From assembly GCA_023653785.1 (NCBI GenBank), contig JAMKCH010019834.1:62001-126000 (forward strand): a stretch of DNA of 64,000 bases. The letters run 5' to 3'. The stretch's first letter is position 1. Each line of letters starts with the position of its first letter. The DNA is from Ophioderma brevispina (taxonomy: Eukaryota; Echinodermata; Ophiuroidea; Amphilepidida; Ophiodermatidae). The position numbers were made by a program, and so were the translations under genes. Positions 1 through 11,642 of this stretch are shown here, piece by piece. The notes under the pieces are model-generated. The model had not been told where the DNA came from. It saw nothing but the letters and a program-made list of their open reading frames with translations, and did no database searches.

Positions 1-34
1 ACGAAAACAACAATAACCATAGCGGACAATGATG
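1..34 (+). CDS. Calx-beta B exon, 3' end only
   Basis: The window opens inside an exon whose last residues read TKTTITIADNDG and which stops at a GTAACT donor in phase 1. The wording is closest to the last exon type of a block (QATVTISDND at 39104, EATITIADSD at 62968). It therefore probably closes the block upstream of block I, and the next exon, slot 1, agrees with that. Confidence 0.7.
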
Positions 35-982
35 GTAACTATTGCTTAGATTTTAAATGTGATGTTTTAAAAAAGTCACTCGCAGGGATTTTCTTTCGCA
101 ATGTCAACAAATTACGTTTCGGCCAAAGCTATTTTTTTCAAGAAATGTGTAATTTCCCCTGTAAGTGATGTAGCTGAAAACGATCAGTGGCAAAGTTGTT
201 CACGGTACCCTGGGTTCGGTTAAGGTTTTAGGACTATGGTTAGTGTTACTTAAGTGTTAATGTTAGTGTTTAGGGTCTGTGGGTCTTAGGGTCTTAATGA
301 TTATAATAATAATAATACCGACATTTGTATACCGCCTTTTCAAAGCCTTTTTGCCCTATTATTAATTACGCTGCCATCAGGTATCTGATTGACAATAATT
401 CTTCGCTTCATCTAGGCCGGCAGCTGGCCAAGCGCACATTGCTATCCGCACTTAGAGGGTAGTATTCCCCATAACAGCTCCCCAGATTTCGCTTGGGTCA
501 ACGAGGCAATTGAGATAAAGTATCTTGCCCAGGTACACAAACACGTTGACTGGAGCGGGGCTCGAACTTACGATTTACAATGGTTTTATGACCATGAGTC
601 CTGCGTGCTCTCAGCATGATTATAGTTAGGGTTACGATTAGGAGTACGGTATACAGGCTATCTCCCCCCAAAAAAGGTTAACACTCGCGACAAAGGCATT
701 TTGTTTAAAAGAAAAGTACGCGTGGGTCTTTGTTTGGTATTCTTTTCAAGCCAATAAAATGCGCCTTTTGCCATTTCATTCCAATCCGATACGTAAAACA
801 AATCGGAAATATCAAATTTTTGAAAAATATAACTGATTATGACTTAAAAGCAAAGAATTGTTTAGAATCTTTTCACATCCTTCCAGGTTGAGCCTTAATC
901 AACTCTGGGTAATGTCCAAATATTAAGCAAAATCTCTCCTTTGTGTTCTATCATTGATAAACATCGCTCTATTTTTTTTCAG
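35..982. other. Intron with one SINE
   Basis: Intron between the partial exon and slot I-1. It contains the minus-strand SINE at 293-605. Short GTTAGGGTT-like runs occur near 225-300 and 620-640. A T-rich tract precedes the acceptor at 981-982. I see no other gene-like content. Confidence 0.7.
293..605 (-). mobile_element. tRNA-derived SINE, family S1
   Basis: Read on the minus strand: a B-box-like GTTCGAGCCCC, then CTGGGCAAGATACTTTATC, a GACCCAAGCG block, TGCGCTTGGCCAGCTGCCGG, and a tail of repeated ATT. The same ordered blocks recur at 43528-43838 (plus) and 49617-49885 (minus). That identifies a dispersed pol-III SINE family rather than a functional tRNA. The tRNA-like head is worn in this copy. 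Confidence 0.8.
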
Positions 983-1081
983 TTTCACTTGCTTTTACCT
1001 CGGTTAGCACAACGGTTGGTGAGGGAGATGGAACTGTTGTTCTGATGGTTACAAATTCCGGCGGTGGAACAAGCACTATAA
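983..1081 (+). CDS. Calx-beta A exon, slot I-1
   Basis: 99 nt, phase 1-1, after a T-rich acceptor ending CAG and before a GTAAGT donor. It reads VSLAFTSVSTTVGEGDG..., then VTNSGGGTSTI. The AFTS wording in place of the usual DFTS is shared with slot 1 of block III (40213). This is the first third of a Calx-beta domain; EGDG is the turn seen in most copies. Confidence 0.9.
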
Positions 1082-1571
1082 GTAAGTTCTGAATGTCTGT
1101 AAAATACTATTGTGCAAATGGAATGTCTAAACCGAGTAGAGCTGGAATATTAGGATTTACAATAGTCAAAAATGCGAAAAAGTTGTAGTTAAACAGGTAC
1201 TTGTAGGTTGTCTTGTCCTATTCTTTCCTATCATACTTAATATTTTTGCCTTTGGAACAAGTTAAGCCACCAAAAAATTGCCACAAACATAATACATGTA
1301 ATGGAAAGCTTGAGAACGTTTGTATTTAAACCCCTAAAATGAGCACGAAAAAATCTCGAAAAAATGTATCAAAAAGAAACGACGGTTGATTACCTCTTGG
1401 ACCTTTGCTTGGTTTGTACTGCCTGACCTAAACCTAATTGACCATGTAGTTCCAAAACCATTCTCCAATTTTTGGAATTTTTCCTTTAGATGAATAATGT
1501 GTTTTGTTTTGGTTGGTTTTGATCTCAGTTTGAATGGAGTATTTTAACACTTGAGCGCAAAAAAATTAACT

Positions 1572-2100
1572 CGATAATTCGCGCTGGAAAATATAATTTT
1601 TCCAAACGTTACATTTTCTCTAATTGTATAACTTGCGAACACGCTTCTTATTGTGAAAAAATACAAATTCATTGTGCTGTTCATTAGTAATTATGGAAAG
1701 GGCCCTTCGGAGCCTCCATCTCCACATCCACTAACGGGAGTGCACATAAAAATCAATTTCCACTAACAAGTGGCCTTTGACCAATGGTGGCTACACATGT
1801 ATGTGGACTTATGTTACTACCATGTACAAGTACTTATTAGAATTAATTAAAGTTTGTTTAACTAATTATATGCTGACGTGTAATTTGATCCAAAATCATT
1901 TACCTGTACATATGAATGGGGAAATCCGTGGTTTGGAAAAGGGTACCATGAAAAATACTAGACTGTATCAAACATCCAATTTATTGCTCTATTTAATTAA
2001 TTTGGTCTATTCGCAACTCACGAAAGTCAATCGTGGTGAACCAAATGACAATACAAAATGGTCGCTTTTCGGCATGCATGATACATATGATACGATGATA
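1572..2100 (+). repeat. Dispersed repeat R1, copy 1
   Basis: Matches the pieces at 57479-57600, 58093-58335 and 59165-59290 in the same orientation. Shared stretches include ACGCTTCTTATTGTGAAAAA, CTTATTAGAATTAAT and TATATGCTGACRTRTAATTT. The second copy carries two insertions that this copy lacks, so this copy shows the uninterrupted order. No coding capacity was recognised. Confidence 0.75.
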
Positions 2101-2158
2101 CATATCAAGCCCTTTGATACATATCTACCATTTATTGCTTGTTATGATGTCTTTACCA

Positions 2159-2162
2159 ACAT

Positions 2163-2204
<42 letters not shown>

Positions 2205-2248
2205 ATATATAATATATATATATATAATATATATATAATATATATATC
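2159..2248. repeat. TA microsatellite
   Basis: About 90 bp of alternating TA with occasional AA or TT breaks. It is self-complementary and able to form cruciforms. Spurious open frames on both strands here are rich in Y and I only because of the repeat. Confidence 0.95.
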
Positions 2249-2571
2249 ATTATGTGCTTAATTGTGTAACTACTGGATGGGTGCCACAAAATACACGCTT
2301 TTGCGTTTTCCCTGGCATCCACATCTCTTGCAAATTATACAAATATATATTTATTTCATTTTTTTCCACTACGATTATCATTTTTAATAATTCTATGATG
2401 TTTATATTGTATTTGTGCAATGAGATGAAATAAAACCTGAAACCTTTGTAGAATCACTAGAAGGTAGGTTTAAACATCAGAAATATCTATGATTCTCTTT
2501 AGAGTATCCGTATGGTATGCAGCGAAGGAATATAAAAGATGATTCACATAATCTTGCATTTCTCCCTGCAG

Positions 2572-2775
2572 CACTTTCTACGACTGACATAGATACCGTG
2601 AAAGGGACTGATTACACAAGCATAGATGGTGACACGATAACTGTAGCAGGATATGCGACAGAGAATATTGTTATTAATATAATCGACGACAGCAATAGTG
2701 AAACGACTGAAATGTTTGATGTTTCTTTCACTGGAAGTCCGGCATCAGCAAGGGTTACATTAACCGATAATGATG
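2572..2775 (+). CDS. Calx-beta B exon, slot I-2 (three codons short)
   Basis: 204 nt instead of 213. It reads LSTTDIDTVKGTDYTS, DGDTITVAGYATENIV, IIDDSNSE, FDVSFTG, then goes straight to SPASARVTLTDNDG. Three residues of the usual GATGTTTTS turn are missing, in frame. EGTDY is KGTDY here, a charge change at an acidic position. IIDD and the ARVT/SRVT ending agree with slot III-2. Acceptor is CTGCAG and donor GTAATC. Confidence 0.88.
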
Positions 2776-2876
2776 GTAATCACCAAAAAAAGCAATCTAA
2801 TTTACCAAATACTAAAAAATGTCGTAATAAGAATGTTATGAAACTGCTACAAATATTACAATGCTTCGTCTTTCAG

Positions 2877-2975
2877 TTTCCGTCGACTTCACCTCCGCAA
2901 CAGTAGATGTAAACGAGGGAGATGGTACTATTACTCTTATGGTCACTAACTCTGGCGGTGGAACCGCTACAATAA
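2877..2975 (+). CDS. Calx-beta A exon, slot I-3
   Basis: 99 nt, phase 1-1, only 101 nt after the preceding B exon. It reads VSVDFTSATVDVNEGDG, then TITLMVTNSGGGTATI. The acceptor is TTTCAG and the donor GTAAGT. It is close to slot III-3 (44399), which has lost one base. This is the last open exon before a run of decayed ones. Confidence 0.9.
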
Positions 2976-3239
2976 GTAAGTTCTTAGCTGCACTTAAATT
3001 TGAGATTTTAGCCAACTTTTTGGCATCTAAAATGCCTTAAAGTTAAACACACTACCGTTGATTTATTAAACATCACTGTTCAGGGCAAGCTTGTAGCTGC
3101 AAAAAACGATGGTAAGAAGTTATGTTAAAGTGGATGTGGTAAAAAGCTATGTTAAAGTAGATGTAGTTATTGGGGGCCATTGCTAGCTATTGCTAAATCA
3201 TTCAACAACTCCCTATTCCTACACTACATCAGCCCGCGT

Positions 3240-3410
3240 TCTTAAAGGTGCTTGTTCCGATTTATGTCTATTGTGTTCTCTACTTGATATAAAGCTTGGC
3301 ACTTGCACATACGCCCCATCAAGTACCGTGGGAAACAAACTTGCGGTTTTGATAGTAAAAGCAAAAATGCATATTAAAAAGCCCTATATTGTGCTAATAT
3401 TGATGGTTAA
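3240..3410 (+). repeat. Dispersed repeat R2, copy 1
   Basis: Matches 56507-56685 in the same orientation through a series of shared words, including AAAGGTGCTTGTTCCGAT and GTACCGTGGGAAACAAACTT, to the end at GATTGATGGTTAACCA-like sequence. The TTAA-flanked MITE in this intron begins at the TTAA where this repeat ends. Confidence 0.8.
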
Positions 3411-4680
3411 CCAATTTTTTTTTGTAACACGGTTTACCAAGAGGGGTGGTTACCACCCCCCTCGAGAATTCGTTGTAAAGCACCCGATGCTTATGATTTT
3501 GATACCAGTGGATAGCTATGGTCCTTTCCATTGATACCAAAATAAGTACCAACATACCTCGTATTGCGTCACAATGACGTCATCAAGTCCGCGAGTCGGC
3601 AAAATTGGCATTTTCCACAGAAAATAGGCAAAAATCAAATTTTGCGCTAAAAAACGTAGGAATATCGGATTTTCATGCGATTTTCAGCTCTAAATGATGG
3701 CAATTGGCTAGTTTTACATAAACATAGAGTTTTAGAGCTATACTGTGCATAACATTTTCAAAAATGCAAAATAAAATACCCTTTTTGTAACACGGTTTAC
3801 CAATCCCCCATACTTAACAAAGCACCCGATGCTTATGATTTCATACCAGTGGATGTCTATGATCTCCTCTTTCTAACATACCTAGTATGGCGTCACAATG
3901 ACATCATAAGGTCCGCGAGTCGGCAAAAATTTACATTTTCTACAGAAAAAAGGCGAAAATCCCATTTGGCGCTAAAAAAGATAGGAATATCGAATTTTCA
4001 TGCGGGTTTTCAGCTTTTTCTGATGGCGACTGACTAGATTTAGTGAATAATAATAATAATTTTAACATTTGCAATGCGCCTTTTTCCCGGAAGTTACAAA
4101 GCGCAGTAACAACGACAGAGACAACGCAACCTTACTACGGCAGCAGCTAATCAGCGCCAGGTTGCCACATCCAGACATTGACGAAACACACACAATGGGA
4201 ATACAGAGAGCTTTTCATGGTTCATTTGCCAAAACCAAATGAACCATGAGGAGAGTGGCAATTCTGGTTTTACTCAATAGCTCCTCTACAAATTAAATCC
4301 AGAATTGAGTACCTAGAATAAATCCAGCAAGTAACCCCATCGAGATTTGAACCCGGGACCATTGGGTCTAAAGGCAAGCTCTCTAACCACTAGACCACGC
4401 CACTCCCAATTATACTCCCCATTATACTCAGCATAATATTTGAAAAAGAAAATGTACCATACAATATTCTTGGATGGCAACCACCTCCCTACCCTTTAAC
4501 TTTCGACGGCATACCCTAACCCCGGTGAATGTGCTACTTTCACATTTTATTCGCTAAAATGACTAGAAAGGATAAGAAAACGATTACCTGGAAGCTTTTT
4601 ATGAAAGCTTTTGGTATTTTAGCGTACCGAAGCAAAGTTCACTAGGGGTAGTAACCATCCCCCTCTTGGTGAGACGAGGG
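3411..4680 (-). mobile_element. piggyBac-like MITE, interrupted copy
   Basis: The right end reads CTCTTGGTGAGACGAGGG followed by TTAA (4681-4684); a TTAA also lies at 3407-3410. The palindromic GGGGTGGTTACCACCCCC core at 3443-3462 is shared with the better copies at 40721, 29380 and 61040. An internal part (roughly 3415-3720 and 3780-4040) is partly duplicated, and a SINE splits the right part. The left terminal repeat is poor, so the left boundary is uncertain. Confidence 0.55.
4045..4408 (-). mobile_element. tRNA-derived SINE, family S2
   Basis: On the minus strand it starts GGGAGTGGCGTGGTCTAG with A box TGGTCTAGTGGTTAG. B box GGTTCAAATCT follows about 40 nt later. It ends with GGCGCATTGCAAATG and an ATT-repeat tail. 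The 5' and 3' ends of the tRNA-like head do not pair as an acceptor stem, so it is not a tRNA gene. It contains a short inverted repeat, TGGTTCATTTG and CAAATGAACCA. Confidence 0.75.
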
Positions 4681-5796
4681 TTAATCGGTGACACTAACCA
4701 ACAGTTGCCGCTTTCGTACTCTCTGCGCATTAGTTGCAGACGCGCGATGAGCACGACGCGTATTGGACGCAGCTGTTCATCGCAGTTTTCGTTGCATGAT
4801 GCGTTCATTTGAAATCATAGGCGTAAATCCCGGGGGATGGGGGGATATATCCCCCCCAATATTTTGATGAGGGAGATGGTCAAAACGATCATCCCCCCAA
4901 TTAATGCCCATCATGTGTTTTTTTGACCCAAAAATAACCTCATTATTTTACCATAATAGTTTAAAAAGGTAAATTTCCGCGCGCTTCGCGCGCAATTTGT
5001 TCGAATTACAATTATATTTAATGATTTTAGCTTCTAAATGGCAAAATTTTTAGCGGGCTTCGCGCGCACATGTGCTAGTAATGGATCTTTTCAGCAAACC
5101 CCTAATTTATTTCTAAAGTGTTACTAGTTTTGCAAAACATTTGGCTGAATAACATGAATATTTAATAATATTTTGGTTTATGAAAGGGAGATTATCTTCT
5201 TTTCTTTTAAAGAAGAAATCGTCTTTTTGACTGGATTTTATTTTGTATTTGTTTAACTTTCAATGCATATCATTTGGCGAAAAAAAAATCTGAAATCCAC
5301 CGCCTAGCTTCCCAGATAACTAGGTTGGATCCCTAAGGACCTCATATCCACGAAAGAAGTACCCATGACAAAGAGTTAGATTTAAAATGTCATGTATTTC
5401 ACGAAAAATACCTTGCCAGAGTCCTATACAAACCTATGGCGAAAATGCACATCAGCTTGTAACTTTCCTATGAAATACAAAATAACGGGGGTCCATTTTA
5501 TGATAGATATAGGTAATATGAAATAAGGCGGGTTCATCATTGATTGAGATATTCGAAACAATTGCATTTCGCCCATTTTACAGTTTTCAAAAATCGGGGT
5601 GGCTTTGACCCCGTCATTTTAGATTGTACATTTTTAATTTATTTAATATTTTGTCAAATGGTTGAGAAAAGTAATCAGGTGACTTTATGTCCAATCATTG
5701 GACCGAGGAGATTTGTAGGGAACAGGCAGTGTAAAATAATGTTAAAAAGCAATCAACTGATGATCCAAATTTGTGCCGGACGATATCCTCTTTCAG

Positions 5797-6009
5797 CACT
5801 TAGTACAATCGCGTATGTGACACGTAGAAGACACCGGTTATACCAGTAAAGATGGGGAGATTGGGACTATGCTGGTATGCGCACTGAAGACGTCGTTTAT
5901 TGACCATTAATGATGATACGATGCTGAAAATGAGTGAAACATTACGTGGACTTTCACCGGAGCTACCGGAACAACGACGACATCTACCGTGACCATTATG
6001 ATAACGATG
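5797..6009 (+). pseudogene. Decayed Calx-beta B exon, slot I-4
   Basis: After a TTTCAG acceptor the sequence follows a B exon (TACCAGTAAAGATGG, ACTTTCACCGGAGC, ACAACGACGACATCTACCG, ending AACGATG before GTAAAA). It contains several single-base gains and losses, and TAA appears in the expected frame near 5848. The partner in block III is the intact exon at 44819. Splice sites survive better than the frame. Confidence 0.8.
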
Positions 6010-9000
6010 GTAAAATATGTTAATTGCAGTATATTTTTCTTTTTCAAGCTTAAAGGGACATGATGGCATGGGTGAAAAATGACATAATGAAATGGGACCC
6101 TTACTGAAATTAGAAGTTCAGGTGAAAAGAGGTCGCATCCGTTGGGTTTTATAAAATGATTGTTGTGAAGAGCGACTCTTCATCCAATCAGAGCACTTCG
6201 AATTTTTGAAAAGGACATTTCCCGTTGCAACTTATTCAAATTTTTACTCTGTAAATAACAGTCATGGGGAGAACAAGGGGACAAATCAAGTTTTTTAGTA
6301 TTTTCTTTAATTTTGCCATTTTTTTTATTTTTTGTAGTTTATTTAAAAACATGAAAATAGGTACAGAATCTAAACGATTAAAAGGGATACACTTGATTTT
6401 TAGGTTATGTTGACTTGATATATGTACTTACAGATTACAAACAGTACAAGTATATCTCTCCATTTACCAATAAGTTGAAGCTAATTTTGAGAAAAAAAAT
6501 TTTAAATTTTATGTTTTGAAATGAAAAGGCAAAATACCATTGCTTAATATAGGATGACTTTAGCAGAAAAAAACGTAACACTATCATCTGCAACTTGCAG
6601 GATTTCTCTTAATACATCTCATATACGAATTTCAAGCAACGATAGTCATGCATAGCTACTTTACCGAATTAGCATATTTTGACTCAAAAAGGAGCAAAAT
6701 TTGCATTTTTTTAAAATCACAATGCTAAAAACCATCTTGAAAATTCAGGAATGTTTCTCATGAGCATAAAGCAACATAATTTGATGAACCAAAGGAGCCT
6801 AATAATGCTCTTAAATTGGCCTAATAAAACATAATTATTTAACCAAAAATGTGCAAATTTAAGAGTTTTGTATTTTCTGACATTTGTGAGAAGTTTTACA
6901 GCTATCCAGTCTGAAAGTTGTGAGAAGTTTCCCCTTCAAACCTTACCAAAAAAAAATAGGAAGAGATGTGGTTGTGATGAAAGTACATAGGCCTATATGC
7001 CTACTTGTTGAATAAAAAAACATGAGCATTTTGAGATATTTTTTTATTAAATTTTGCAGTTTTGTAGAACAAGGTTTTACAAGCTATTCAATCGGTTAAT
7101 TATTCATGCGTTTTTCCTACCTGTAAAAACACAACTTTTTACAGAGGAAAATGCTTCATGACCTAATTTTACATATTTTTATCAAAGCGCAAAATAAGGC
7201 GGTTAAGACCCCCTGTTTCAGCATCATTGTCACCAAAGATGCCATATTGTTAAAGGTTTTGCCAATCTCACCCAAAGGCCCTATGTTTGGAGAAGTTTGA
7301 AAATTGACACCAAAATATACCCTACTTTTTGAAAACTTTCGACTTTTGTATAATTTAGCATATTTTTTTGTCCAAAAACACCTGATTTATGAATTGGGCT
7401 GTCTCTTCACCCAAAGACTCTATTTTTACATGTACCTTGAAGCCTCGGTGTTGGAAATCGCTTAGCATTTACACCCATCTACGGGATTTCAGGTTGGAGT
7501 GTCGCCCCCCCCCCCCCCCGCCCCGTTGAAAATACTAAGGTCAGGGTCATATTTTGCGCCAGGGGGGAATGGAGAGAGGAATATTGTATTGAGGGGAAAT
7601 GCGAAGAAATTTAGAAAGAAATTTGTAAGCGGAGAGAGTGCAACATGACATTTTTCATCAAGAGGCGAGGAAGAGAGGAACAATGAGCTTTGCACACTTT
7701 TATTTCCTTTAACGGAACGCGAGGAGGAAATTTACGACCTTCTCGCAAAAAAAAGTTTAAATCCTTGATTTTTCCTGGTTGTAAATAAGTAATTAATAAG
7801 CATATCCTTCAAGAAGCAAGTGGGGACCTGCTATTAAGGACAGAACGGAGGTCTAATCAAAAAAACAAGGGTAAAATTTTCGGCAGATTTATAATGGGAA
7901 AAACGCATTGGTTTTATCAATGCTTCATCCTACATCGAAGCCATACCTCGCTCCGAAAGCGGCCTTTCCTCGCCCACAATAAACGGCAACAATCGGAAAT
8001 TGTAAGCATATTAGGCAGGTATTACATTCATATTTCACTGAAATAAAAAACGATTATTTTGCGATATTTACATAAACTGTCGTTAGAGTACAGCTGATAG
8101 CCACGCCACGTTTGAGCGCCACATGCCGCAATTATAGTGTTGCCATTTCAAGCAATCAAGTTTGGCGTGCAAGCTTTTTTCTTGGTGGCACTTTACCGGC
8201 AATACTCCTAAGTCTACTTTTCTGAGCGCTGTTAGTGATCAATTGCTTGTAAAAAAAAAAATACATAAATCTTTGATCAATATGTAATTAGCATATAGTG
8301 TTGAAGTTTCTGGATAATATTTTCTTGGGAGAAAAAAAAATCGAGCGAATTTTTCTAAAATCCATATATCAGCAAACCACACATTCCTGTATGATTCACA
8401 ATCAAACAAAAACCCAGCTGTAGCTTGGTTCATTCAGACCTTCCAAAACTCACACTCTGAAGGAATGGAAACGTCACAACGCTCGGGATTTACAACTTTC
8501 GTCAGTCACCGTTAGTCAACCTAATGCTAAACTCATCAAAAGAGGTGCCAAGCGGCTGTGGTTGTCATTGTACCCAGCGTTCAACGGGGCGTTGAGAAGT
8601 GCTCGAAAACGAGCTCATTTGTGGGGGAGGATGACTTATTCAAGGTATCTCATGTCGATAATGCTTACCAACCTACATCTTATTTTTCGATTCAGTTTTA
8701 GAATGTTAGAGGAAGAATGCTGCAACAACATATTGATGTTGTGGGAATGAATTGTGATTAGCATTTTGAATAAATGATGATTTCTGTAGAATGTGGTTGT
8801 TCTTACGCACCCACTCACACACACGTTCAGTGCAGTAGATCGGTCACCGATTACGTAATAGGTAACTGAAATGCCTACTGAAATCACTTCCACGAGTTGA
8901 AACAATTGGGCTGTTTAATTTCGTAAAAAACAGGAAGAGTTCCAGGGGAGGGAGGTGGCAGTTTTTGCCAATTTCTGGAACAGAAAGCAAGGTGTTCACA

Positions 9001-9108
9001 TCCCTGACCGGAATTATAGTCTAATTCACCATGTTTGACGGCCCGGGGTGGTACTCGACCAAATGGGTACAGGTTGTGCGTCCGCAGGTTAAAAAAAAAA
9101 ATGCACAT

Positions 9109-9162
9109 ATTTTTTTTATTTTTTTTATTTTTTTTATTTTTTTTATTTTTTTTATTTTTTGC
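9109..9162. repeat. A-T8 microsatellite
   Basis: Six or so units of one A followed by eight T. It explains the phenylalanine-rich open frames around 9031-9247. Confidence 0.95.
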
Positions 9163-10733
9163 TTTCTTTTTGGGGTTTATATTAGTGTGGTCCGAAAGTG
9201 CGACCCATTTCTATAGTTGCTTGAGGATTTTGCACCTTTTCCTGTAATCTTAGCAAAATCGCGACAATTTTCAAAGGAACTTTGCAGTAAAAATCAGATT
9301 ACATTGACGGTTCTGTTGATTTACCGGATAAATCAGCACAATTACCTATTTTCATAGTAAAGTGCGACCAAAAATTGAAAACTGGACCCATTTATATCGT
9401 AGCAATGACCTAAAAAAAAGAACAATTTAATATGTAGCCTGTGGAAAAATGACCCATTGTATAGTAAGGGAGTTGAAAATTGAACCCATATCGGCGGCAA
9501 TATGTACCACCCTGTTATTCCATAAGTAACCCCCCGGGCGTTTGCGGACCACTTCAAAAGCATTCAGATCGGGAGTCAGGCATTGTACTTAGGGCTGGTT
9601 GTGCTAGAAACACTCGGGGGGTGCAGAACGTCCCTATATCGGGAACTGCCGAAGAACCCTGGCATTCGGCAGAGTAGAAAGGAAGTGGAAAATAACGTGC
9701 GTGTTGATGGGAGGGACACGTGTTCAGGCCATATTATGGATTTTATGGACAAACTGCAGTGAAACTATACAAAATCAGGCTTGGGCATTGCAACAAGCAT
9801 GTATGGTAAGGGTAGACGTGAATACGATGCTGTAAAGCCAAAACCACCCATATAAAACACCTACGAAGATGACTTCACGCGGCCCGCTTAGCAAGGTAGC
9901 CGAATTCGGAAGGAAGCAATTAAATTATAGGCATTGTAGACATATCGAGTACCTTTTAAAGGTTCCCCCTATTGGAGGGGGCAACACGGTTATGTTAGGT
10001 AGGGGTGGAGTTATATAGGTTAAGATCAGATTGCCACTTAGGTTTGGACTTAAAGTCCAATGGATCCTTAATTTTCAAACGTTCAGGCATTATGGGTCCA
10101 TGGGAAGATTTTGTGGTCCGAGGGAACAGCCTACCAAATGGTTGTTAATAAGGGTTATCAGTTTCCAAATACATCATGCGCAAGATTTCCTGATTTTTAC
10201 TCTGATTTGGTGAAACTGTAGAGGTATCCATTTGCCTTATTGAGATGTTAACACGTTGGTGTTCTGTCAGTACAATAGTAATAAGACTAACATTCGTTAC
10301 GACATTCACAAAATTAAATCGGTGTCACTGACGGACCTAAATTTCGGAACTAGTTATACGTGATATAGAAATATGGCTTCAAATCTAAAGAATTTCAAAC
10401 AGGGTTTATGTTTATTTCTCACAAACAATAAAACATAAAGTTGAAGTGGTATGTTTGTTATATCACTCGATCAATGATTTTGGAAACATCCCGTGTATGA
10501 TATATTCTGTTCTCATTATTCTTGTCTTTGGAGACACTGCATTTGTTGTGTGCGTGAGTTTGTGAGTGAGGAGTGGTTGGTCTGTATTTGTGAAAGTTAA
10601 GTTAGGTCATTTTCGTAAGGTGGTGCAACAAATTAATCAGGCTTTGCCTTTGGGTTCATCCTCGCCATTGATTTTGGTTTGTGATTCGTTTAAATTGTAT
10701 TTTGTGGTTTTTATGATTGGCAATAAATAACTA

Positions 10734-10770
10734 TGAATGATGAATGAATGAATGAATGAATGAATGAATA
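10734..10770. repeat. GAAT microsatellite
   Basis: Nine near-perfect GAAT units. Confidence 0.95.
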
Positions 10771-11551
10771 GCAATTTGCAATAGTGTGAAATGGTTTTGC
10801 CACAAGCACTAATTGAATGCGCATCTAGCAGAAATATATCTATAAAGTGTTTGTGAGCGTTTGGAACATATTTTTACCTTTCAGCGACTTAGAATTATGG
10901 GGTCCAAGTGGACCTCATTTGTTTACCATTCTGATTTATTAAGTATAGTTGAAAATTCTGACTGCCAAGATCCTACTAAGCGGGAACCCTGGTTAAGATT
11001 ATGGTGAGGATTGGGTTAGGGTTATGGATTAGTTTTAGGGATAGGGTACGCTAGTGCCTACAACATTTATAAGGATTAGAACTGTGCGATTTTACTTGAC
11101 CAAATGGGGGTTGGGTTATGTGATGATATGTTTTTTCTGATGGAGGGGGTCATGTTAAAATATATATTCGGTTAAACAAAGCAACTATCAGGCATTTCTT
11201 AATAAAAATCAGCAGTAAATCAATATGCATAGGCCTTGGACCTAAGTGATGTGCGTGGGATGGGGTTGTAAAAAATATGAGTCAGTAGGGTTTTTAAACT
11301 TTACATTGACAGTTATGTAATTCCAAACCACATCTCAATTTCTCGACCCCCTCCCTTGATAAAAATAATGAACGGGTCCTAATCTCTAGCCTGTGGAGCT
11401 GAGTCAACTGAACACTTCGTCGTGTCAACCTGGTGTCCGTTACAATATATAATATTATTAATAATAAGTTTAGATCGTTCAATAATATGTTCAACATTTT
11501 TTACTGTACAAAATAGTTGGAACGACCTTTTCGGCCACGTGTTTCTTTTAG

Positions 11552-11642
11552 TTTCAGTTGACTTTGTATAAGCTAACAGTATTTGGCGAAGGAGTGACAC
11601 TGTGACCTAATGGGGACTAACTCGGTGGGACGGCCAGTATTG
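11552..11642 (+). pseudogene. Decayed Calx-beta A exon, slot I-5
   Basis: A TTCTTTTAG acceptor is followed by TTTCAGTTGACTTTGTA and, in the expected phase, TAA. GGCGAAGGAG, CACTGTGACC, TAATGGGGACTAACTCGG and a GTAAGT donor then follow. It is 91 nt against 102 in the partner at 47473. Shared words with that partner (GGCGAAGGAG, CACTGTGACC) and its place in the order assign it to slot 5. Confidence 0.75.

Larger units (their letters stand above)
1082..2571. other. Intron with dispersed repeat and AT microsatellite
   Basis: Holds a copy of the dispersed repeat R1 (about 1572-2100) and a long TA microsatellite (2159-2248). The open frame through 1777-2238 lies in these repeats and has no domain features. 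Confidence 0.7.
2976..5796. other. Intron filled by nested repeats
   Basis: Contains dispersed repeat R2 (3240-3410), a TTAA-flanked MITE (3411-4680) and, inside that, a SINE (4045-4408). From 4685 to 5796 I see only AT-rich unique sequence, with short GGGGGATGGGGGG-type runs near 4830-4890 and no convincing coding signal. Confidence 0.65.
6010..11551. other. Long intron-like stretch without recognised genes
   Basis: About 5.5 kb of AT-rich DNA. Visible content: a C homopolymer at about 7507-7520, an (A T8)n tract at 9109-9162, a (GAAT)n tract at 10734-10770, and many poly-A or poly-T runs. I found no exon, RNA gene or terminal repeat pair I could support. Open frames here are short and lack domain motifs. 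Confidence 0.6.

Noticed and set aside
1777..2238. 153-residue open frame on the plus strand
   Set aside because: It lies in dispersed repeat R1 and ends in a TA microsatellite; the Y/I-rich tail is repeat-derived and no domain is seen.
4300..4408. tRNA gene on the minus strand
   Set aside because: A and B boxes are present but the acceptor stem does not pair and a SINE body with ATT tail follows.
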